From positions 310,001-374,000 of the forward strand of contig NC_088304.1 of assembly GCF_032854445.1 (NCBI RefSeq): a DNA stretch of 64,000 bases, given 5' to 3'. The DNA comes from Liolophura sinensis. Lineage: Eukaryota > Mollusca > Polyplacophora > Chitonida > Chitonidae. The notes under the pieces were generated by a model, which saw only the letters and a program-made list of their open reading frames with translations, was not told where the DNA came from and did no database searches. Below, in pieces: positions 57,000-64,000 of this stretch. How positions within the stretch are numbered: the stretch's first letter is position 1; the number at the start of each line of letters is the position of its first letter. A program made the position numbers and the translations under genes.

Positions 57000-57350
57000 T
57001 TATTCAGAGAAAGTTCGTAGAAATATTTATTCAACCTGTACAATCAAAACAGTAAAATCGGTTTTGACACCTTGTTTTTAAAACTACGCTTTGAGGTTTT
57101 ATTTGGTTGCATGTGCTCAGGACAATTTAATACTGATGTTAAAAGTTATTTCAAGGGCAAAGTGAATTATACATTCGGCAGTGACAAGCAAAGGCCTAAA
57201 TGTGCGTTATGCATTTATTTCATGCAGTCAAAAGTACACCTTACAAAACCGATATTTTCCACTCTCAAATTCATTTTTAAATGTACATTTTCATGTGGGT
57301 GTGTGCCTTCGGTAGCGGAACCCTACAAATATGTCGACACTGGGCTCCGC
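57000..57350. other. Unannotated stretch
   Basis: An open plus frame 57072-57449 has no recognisable domain and ends inside a SINE remnant. Confidence 0.35.
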
Positions 57351-57351
57351 T

Positions 57352-57492
57352 TTACTTATTTTGTGCTTTACGTCGTACTTACGAATATTTCACTTTATAG
57401 TGGGCAAAAACCTAGGACCACCGACATGATCGGGGCGACGTCAACATGAGAGGCTTCTGAATTACTTTATTACGCTAGCCGTTCTGCCACGG
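57352..57492 (-). mobile_element. SINE remnant (family 1)
   Basis: Minus strand. Tail words TTTACGTCGTACTTACGAAT, then a head remnant GTTCTGCCACGGAGCTCC at 57479-57496. The interior is reduced to fragments. Confidence 0.7.
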
Positions 57493-57648
57493 AGCTCCTT
57501 CTTTTAAACTGACCACACGTATTTAGAACCCAACGATAAACCCGACGAAGGCACACAGTCAAGTAAACAAGGACACATGCACTCTAGCTGCGATATTGCA
57601 AACAGGCCGATGTCATCTACTCCTGCTAATAACTAAAGGCAATGTGTT

Positions 57649-57966
57649 TTACTTCAAGGTAGACTCAACAACCCTTTGAATTGTTTTCCTTTTAGTTGCT
57701 TTTGCAGTTATGTTAATGGGAGGAAATTCTATCAGCGCAAGTCTCACAAGTGTACTTGCATTGCATGTAATATAACACTTTCTATATAGTCCGAATGCGA
57801 AACCTTTCATGCATTCAATCAGATACATGCGTATAGTTCGTGTTTCCCTTTCACCGATCAAAGATGTATCATACGCCACAGAGAATATCACATAAAGGCG
57901 TTCGGCAACATCAAAGACGGCACATTGATTTAAATACGGATTAGCGTGCCACATTTCGCGCAGCAT
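57649..57966 (-). other. Open stretch, 105 codons, unrecognised, inside the duplication
   Basis: Minus frame starting MLREMWHANPYLNQCAVFDV, then AERLYVIFSVAYDTSLIGER and IRMYLIECMKGFAFGLYRKC. Part of it (GERLYLIFSVACDN) is recognisable in the first duplication copy near 48700 (minus) but broken soon after. No family recognised. It may be an exon of an old gene that was duplicated and lost in copy 1, or just the better-kept part of a repeat. Confidence 0.25.
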
Positions 57967-58704
57967 CTATTACTTGCCTGTAGACGCCGTTGTCGAGCCG
58001 TCGGAACCAAATAATACCGGGGAAGAACGTTGCAAATCACTAGGGTGATGACTAGCAGCCTGTCCACATACACCCGAATACAAGACCAACTCCGAGAATA
58101 ACCATAGGCAATGGAGTATGTCCGCCAAACAAATTAGACAAAATGGGTTAAACAAATTTTACTATACTAAATACGTAAGCCAAAATTTAGAAAAGAAGGC
58201 ATGTAACGAGATCTAACTGACATTTGAAGGGAGTGGCAACAATAGTCACCTATATATAGTCACTCCGGCATATTTGCTTATGCCGGAATGTCCAGCAAAA
58301 CATTGTTTTTGAAGTCAAATAACGGCTTTTCCTGAAACTAGAAGCAAACATGATAAACATCTTACGTAAGGAATGTCTAGACGCATGATTTTCAGTTGAA
58401 GAATCTAATTACGCTCCGTAGAAAGAGTTGAGAAATCATAGATAGGATGAGACTCTATGTACCACTTTCTTACCAAATAATCTTTGGTGGCTGCCCTAAG
58501 GACAATAAGAATGTTGGGCCTAGCAAAAGAGCTAAAGGCTGTTAAATTGTGTCAAAGAGGGCCGTCAGATAAACATCATTTGGCGGCGGGTCAAGGCTGA
58601 ATCATGATACAATTAACTTATGCTGCTTAGCTTTCATTGGTTGTTCAGAGCAGACGTCCAGCAGATGTTCTTGGAAAAACTTATTGAAGCGACGATCCTT
58701 TATT

Positions 58705-58790
58705 TGATATTTGTTTTACGCCGTACTCAGGAATATTTTGCTTAGACGATGGTGGCAAGCAGTCGGCAGAGCCTGGGAAGAACTCTCAAC
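58705..58790 (-). mobile_element. SINE remnant (family 1), tail only
   Basis: TTTTACGCCGTACTCAGGAA and GACGATGGTGGCAAGCAG on the plus strand are the complement of the SINE tail. The head is not recognisable. Confidence 0.75.
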
Positions 58791-58848
58791 CTTCCGACGT
58801 ATGATTTTCGTTTAAAAGCAAATGCCTTCATCATGGCCTCTTAGCAAA

Positions 58849-59383
58849 CTTGACCAAACTGAACAGCACTCGCCGTGTTACGTTTTGTATCATGCACAAC
58901 TACTTCCATACAAGTGCTACATGGTGTCAAAAGGTGAACCTGTAAGATTCTTCAGGTCTTGCAGAGATGAACGTTACTCTATACTTCTCCTGAATCGCCT
59001 AATGAGTGACCATTCTAAGGACTGTTAAACCCTGAAAGTAACTTTGGTCATACACTGAGGTTTCATCACAAGTAATATGTCCTTCCGGACATTGACTTTT
59101 GTGATTTATACGTTTTTGATTTAAACGTTTTTTTTTTATGATAATCTTTGATTAACATGTTTTATAATGCATAGTGTTGCGGTTAATTTGGTAATTTGGA
59201 AATTCTTGCAGATCTCGGCATGATGCTCGGCTTAAAGTTAAAGATAAAATATAATTCCTAAAATTGACAATGTGACAGTTTGTGTACGAGATATGATGGT
59301 CTCCATGTAAATCTGACCAAACTGAACAGCACTCGTCGTGTTACGTTTTGTATCAGCAAAAATGACTCTCATACAAGTGCTAC
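58849..59383. repeat. Direct repeat pair of about 73 bp
   Basis: 58849-58920 and 59311-59383 share TGACCAAACTGAACAGCACT, GTGTTACGTTTTGTATCA and CATACAAGTGCTAC, with a few changes. 390 bp lie between them. Confidence 0.9.
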
Positions 59384-59389
59384 ACCTAT

Positions 59390-60530
59390 ACAAATAAATA
59401 CTATATTAGTCTGGAGCCATTTCCCCTGATACATGCTGAAATCAGATTATCATTAGATGATCGGCTAAACCATTTTAGTTCTCCAATAGGTATACTGAAT
59501 TTTATTGGCTTGAAATGAATCCAGAAGAAAAGTGCAAGTTAAACATTGCACATATCTCTGCCGAATGTTTGCCAAAGGATGTTGTAACAATGTTTCAAGG
59601 GCCATGTGCCTTACCGAAATAATACTTCTCTCTGGACGTCGTTTTTCGTCCTGTTGGGACTTTTTTCGGCCCACGTTAGGTTTCTTGTTTCCTTTCCTTT
59701 CGACCAAGAGTGTGGGATTGCTTTCCTCAACGGATGTCTAAAAAAAAAACTTAAAATAGATCGTATCCAAAGAAAACTAAAAATTACGCGTGGACATAAT
59801 CCGGCGAATCTAGGCCTATATTCACACTAGTGGAGTTTGTTATGTATGACTATTCAACGTCTTCATGTACTGTTAGTCTGCGGACCTTTGTGAAAGCATA
59901 ACAGGCCCTGTTATATATGTACAGCGCGGAGCTGGCCGAAAGCACCTTGTTCAATGCTCTGTTTATTTAACTGGCTGTTCATTGGATGTTAAACTCTGTG
60001 TTTAAAAATAGTTGAATCCACCTGGCACGTATATAAGCCGTGTTTTCTGTGCAGAGGGGAGGTATTTTTGCTGCATCCACTGGGAGCCAGGAGAGTGTGC
60101 GACGCTCTCGTATCGAGTCCATTATATTTATATGAGTTCTAAAGTGGATTATACCTCCATGCCTGTATTTACCCTGTGTTGTGCTCTGCGGGTGTGACGT
60201 CATTCAAAGGCTTGACTGTTCCAGTTCTGTGTAACCTGTGTACTGTGTTCGCCTTCGCTAACCTGGCGAAGTACCTGTCTGGGGCAATTTGTGACTTGTG
60301 TGAATTGTGTGTTTATCCCATGGTCTTTACGTTGGATCTCCTGGAACACGTTCCTTGGGATACAAAGGTGAACTGGAAACTTTTAAAGACCGGTAATACT
60401 GATGTGTATGTTTTTTATGTTGTTGTTGTTGAACTGTCTGTAAAACTGTACGTCTCATTTTATATATAAAGCATTGTTTACATTGTAATATTGAGTCACT
60501 GAGTCTGTTTTCTGTTGCCGTTTTCAATAC
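59390..60530. other. Unannotated stretch
   Basis: Open frames 60012-60197 and 60176-60469 (plus) have no recognisable domain. TTG repeats at 60418-60432. Nothing else found. Confidence 0.4.
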
Positions 60531-60537
60531 CGTAACA

Positions 60538-60800
60538 AGTTCAAGAATCAAAGATAACAAAATCATGTAAATCTTCGTCTATGGTGTAAACCAGGAATAC
60601 AACATTTCTCTTGTTCTCGGTATATGACACGGTCTTTTGGATATCGTAGAACAAAGAACGGGCCTATTCCAGAGTGAAACCATTATCCCTGGTCAGGTCT
60701 CGTGGGTAAAGTAGTAGGGAGATTCTCGTCTTTCGGAAGTGTTCCCACAATCTGAACACCACTTGGATGCCTGTGAGACAGGACTGCCCTTTGTTCCTCC
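60538..60800 (-). other. Coding-like stretch with one internal stop, unrecognised
   Basis: Minus strand, one frame from about 60800 to a TGA at 60538-60540. It reads CLTGIQVVFRLWEHFRK, LLLYPRDLTRDNGFTLE, then a TAG at about 60665, then ARSLFYDIQKTV and NVVFLVYTIDEDLHDFVIF. Residue balance and length (about 85 codons with one stop) look like the C-terminus of a real protein that has decayed, or a readable exon with one error. No family recognised. The region upstream (60840-60940) is in the segmental duplication. Confidence 0.3.
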
Positions 60801-61009
60801 GCGGATCTGAGATTACCCTCACTGATTACAGAGTTCCCTTTGAGGGCGCTGTCATTGATCACCGTGTCTCGTTTCCTAGTATTGCCGCCGTCCGACTTTC
60901 ATGAGCTTGGCCAACGGTCAACTAGAACATCGATGCCTCCATCAACGAAGTTCTCCTGTATCCACCGAATCATTCCTGCCAACAAAAATGCAATAATGAA
61001 CAAAAGATT

Positions 61010-62045
61010 TCAACAGGGGGCTTAAAAGACTTAGACTTCAGACAATTCTTAATAATACAGCCAAAGCTTTCCAGGTCGTGCGGGCATATCTCAACAAAGA
61101 CAAAATGGGTCAGATATTGGCGTCAATAGTGACTTGTATCCCTGCCCGTGCTCGGCTAACAAGTGTACCATTAATGTTTGGTTCATCCGATATGATATAG
61201 ACTTATACATAGTTCAGCGAACAACGGGCTTGAAAGTGAACGCTGATGTATAAACAAGGTAAACAATATTTTATTTCTATTATCTTATTTGTTGGAAATT
61301 TGTGTTGGGGGTCCAAATACCCAAATGCGGTGATAGGCCTAATGCGAAGACACAAATTGTACTACCTGTAACTTCCTTGACAGAGTGTGTTTCTGTGGCA
61401 AGTAGCTGTTCAGGATTTGTGTAATGTAATATAAATAATTCGTTTTCAGTGTATTTATTTCACTGAGAATTCTCCGACATGATATAGGTTTAGGTTATCA
61501 TGTTACCTTAGAGATGACGTGCTTAAATAAAGGCCGGTGAGCTTGTGCCACTTTCTCATAATTTCTGGAACTGTGGCAACCTGGACTGTGAGTAACATTC
61601 TATATTAGGACGTTCATCCTGTATCCTGCATTTAACACGGACAGACTGTAATTTCAAGTAAATAGCTTTCAGATCAAACGGGCGACATTTAATTGGTTCA
61701 CCAATTTCAATATGTTTAAATTGAAACAATGACATAATTTTAAAGGAAGTATGTTTCTGGATATATGTATACCTAAAATGGAGTACACTTTGCACATACA
61801 AATGCATAAATCCGTTGCATAATTAGCTAAAATTAATATCTTAAGAACTACTTTATAAGATCCAGCGTACACAGTTCAAGCATAAACGCTGATGCATAAA
61901 TGCGTAGTAATACATATACTAGTGATGAGGTTGTAAGGATTTTGAATGTGACGCGTGAAATGTAGTCCGTTTATTGGAGCAGGGATGTAACTCCGAGTTT
62001 CAGAAAAAAAAATGGATATTTGTTGATGTTACCGAATGTAAACAG
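61010..62045. other. Unannotated part of duplication copy 2
   Basis: Only 61265-61330 has a visible match in copy 1 (TTATTTGTTGGAAATT / TTATTTGTTGGAATTC). Nothing else recognised. Confidence 0.4.
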
Positions 62046-62049
62046 CGTT

Positions 62050-62165
62050 TGGTGAGTGAATGAGTGAGTGCTTGAGGCTTAACGTCGTACTCAATAATTT
62101 TTTAGTCATATGACGACGAAGGGATCCTTAGGGTGCTTGTACGTGTAATGTGCCTCCTTGTTGCA
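62050..62165 (-). mobile_element. SINE family 2, 3' part
   Basis: The plus strand shows GTGAGTGCTTGAGGCTTAAC, GTCATATGACGACGAAGG and GTAATGTGCCTCCTTGTTGC, the complement of the family 2 tail and lower body at 31395-31505. The head is missing. Confidence 0.85.
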
Positions 62166-63539
62166 GGACAGCGTTTGGCTACTCCACTGCAATGCTATAG
62201 ACTGTATAAATATAGTGTATATTGTATGCAACCATGCTATTCTTTTACTGATAACATGCGCTTTCTTTCAATTCTGTGGATTTTTACCCTTCCATTCTTC
62301 ATACAACTGTGGTTCATAGAGACGTTAACCTCTCATTCGAACTTGATGTCCTGTCGTTGGATTAGTTATTATAGTGTGCGGGTTAACTTAGTGCAATTTC
62401 CACTCTTTGTGGAAGAGGCATGATTCAAATCGTTATATTTATGAGATTAGTCGAAAGATCCAGATCAGTTTGACAATTTTAGAAATGATAAGGTCAGAGG
62501 CATTGATCTGTATTTCGGTCGATTATCATGTTTCTGCTGTAAGAATTAATAAGCCCTGTAATCTGTTACTCTGGGCTCTATTTTTACGACATAACCATTG
62601 GGTTTATAAACTCATAGAGCTCCAACTGGTCCTTTAGGCTCCTAAAACCAAAGTCTTTAAACCACTGGCAACCAATTTCGATTTGGATAATTTCCAACTA
62701 TTGTTTAATTTTTTGTAGTGTCAAAGCGGCCAGGCGAATGAAATCTTATTTCGGCCTTATTGTCTGCACTTATTTGTCCGATAAAATGGATCGATTGAGC
62801 GGTCGGGTGCGGAGTAACGGAATCTCACACCATGTAGTCAAGTCTGTCATTCATTGATTGCCAAATGTCCTTGATTACAGCCCTTCGGAAAAATATATTT
62901 GTCAATTCATACAAACCTCGCCTAGATATAGCTCGTAGCTACTCGTAACAATGTAGATTATAACGCCTTAAGAGGTTATGCTGTCCAGGGCCTGCGGCAC
63001 AAACCAAAGCAATTGCCATCGTTAGGACGGGAGTGGCCATGGGTTATACATTAACATCATTTTACAAGGATAATTCGCCACACCGCGTGAAGATATTTCA
63101 AAACATATTTCAAATTCCGCAAACCAATTTATTTTCCAGCATTTCGTGAACTGATACTTTATGTTATTGTCACTTATTTTAGAGGTGTTGATGAAGTGAC
63201 GTCAACCAGAAAGGTACAATTGTCGACTTGATATGCTCACAAGATGACAATGTTTCCAACACCTGACTTTCATGTATTACTCGTGAACAAATGTGTGAAT
63301 GACAGCGAACTAAAAGATTCCTGGTAGAAGCAAAACCATAGTTCAACTGAGGTAGCCTTAAGACAATGGATTAAATGGACTACGGTTGGGTGAATTAGAA
63401 GCTATTAGAAGAGTGGTTGGGTAGTGCTTAGCCTAGATGTCTGTGCTAAATCATATTACTGATAAAACCCATTTTTGCGTACACTATGATAGAATTGAGA
63501 TATCGATGCTAATTTGGAAAGAATACGTTAAAGTCCGGT

Positions 63540-64000
63540 AATTTCTGAGGGAAAAGTATGTTTACCTTCAGTGTCTGGAAGCAATAGTGAAATATGAAGT
63601 TTCCTGTTGGCATGGCCCATCGATGACTTTGAGAAATCTCGTGCATGCACATATCAGACGAAATATAGAAAACCTGGAGATCAAGCAATAAGACAACAGA
63701 ATAAGCTTTCTGGCATTTTCCGTTGTGTTTTTTTTACCTAACTTCATAGCTGTTGACATGTGTAACCGAGTCATGTGCCGTCTCCGTTATGGCTCCTAAT
63801 GATGGAACATAAGCGTACCATCTTCGTTACGGCTGCTAATGACAAACACAGACGTGGCGAAGCAGTCACATTTATTCTGCGCGTGGTGCCTAAGACCTTG
63901 ACGTGCCCTCTCCCATTTATGTTTAGTCTGGATTAGAAATTGGAGGAAAAAGCTCGTAAGTGACTTGTTGGATTATATGGTAGTGCCTACAGAAGACCAA
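63540..64000. other. Non-coding stretch, nothing recognised
   Basis: Near-repeat TAACCGAGTCATGTGCCGTC / TACCATCTTCGTTACGGC words at 63765-63835 (GTTATGGCTCCTAATGA and GTTACGGCTGCTAATGA) suggest a short local duplication. Nothing else seen. Confidence 0.4.

Larger units (their letters stand above)
57720..63535. repeat. Segmental duplication, copy 2
   Basis: Partner of 48540-52255 in the same orientation. Relative to copy 1 it carries about 2.3 kb of extra sequence at 58500-60800 and about 1 kb at 61350-62400. It lacks the SINE at 50.3 kb and the local tandem doubling at 51.0-51.5 kb. Confidence 0.8.

Overview
The window reads as nuclear DNA of an invertebrate animal, most likely a mollusc. 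It has no operons, no bacterial-type coding density and no long open frames. Recognisable content is almost entirely decayed transposable elements. These include many copies of a tRNA-headed SINE whose tail (GTATAAGTGAAATATTC, then GAGTACGGCG, ending in AAATAAATA) I know as typical of molluscan genomes. The mollusc call rests on that SINE, on a second SINE-like family with an ACGTTAAACCC tail, and on the style of the LINE, Tc1 and Harbinger relics. It is an inference.

Layout. 0.2-1.1 kb is a 20-unit minisatellite mixing 41-bp and 48-bp units. 1.1-5.8 kb is mostly featureless. 5.87-6.27 kb is a second minisatellite (35/32 bp) running straight into a SINE tail. 6.8-11.3 kb is a minus-strand I-type non-LTR retrotransposon (copy A: 5'UTR, ORF1, endonuclease, RT, RNase H). 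11.8-15.0 kb holds fragments of a different RT family and a roughly 600-bp inverted-repeat element. 15.1-21.4 kb is a compound of the same LINE family: minus 3' segment, plus 5' segment, minus middle segment, joined head to head and tail to tail, with a SINE nested inside. 22.6-24 kb is the best place for host genes: a minus-strand coding exon with a consensus donor faces a plus-strand two-exon, 39-codon frame 220 bp away. 26.1-29.5 kb is a third LINE copy (C), interrupted by a Tc1-like transposase relic and a SINE with a perfect target-site duplication. 30.1-30.5 kb is a PIF/Harbinger transposase relic, 31.2 kb a second SINE family, and 32.2-35.3 kb tandem and inverted copies of the 14.4-15.0 kb element. 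38.3-39.5 kb is a Tc1-like element with 19-bp perfect terminal inverted repeats. 41.6-43.2 kb is a piggyBac transposase pseudogene. 48.5-52.3 kb and 57.7-63.5 kb are two colinear, diverged copies of one segment (old segmental duplication). LINE and SINE pieces at 54.3-57.5 kb lie between them.

How the parts work together. The I-type LINE copies complement each other, so the whole element can be laid out: 5'UTR of about 550-600 bp, ORF1 with CCHC knuckles, AP-type endonuclease, RT with YVDD, RNase H and a 3'UTR. Every copy is broken. The short SINEs probably depended on LINE machinery. Which LINE family supplied it is not shown here. I found no CRISPR, no rRNA, no functional tRNA gene and no convincing novel multi-gene system. 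The most worthwhile leads are the possible bidirectional small-gene promoter at 23.1-23.3 kb, the compound inverted LINE, the inverted-repeat element tied to RT fragments, and the segmental duplication.
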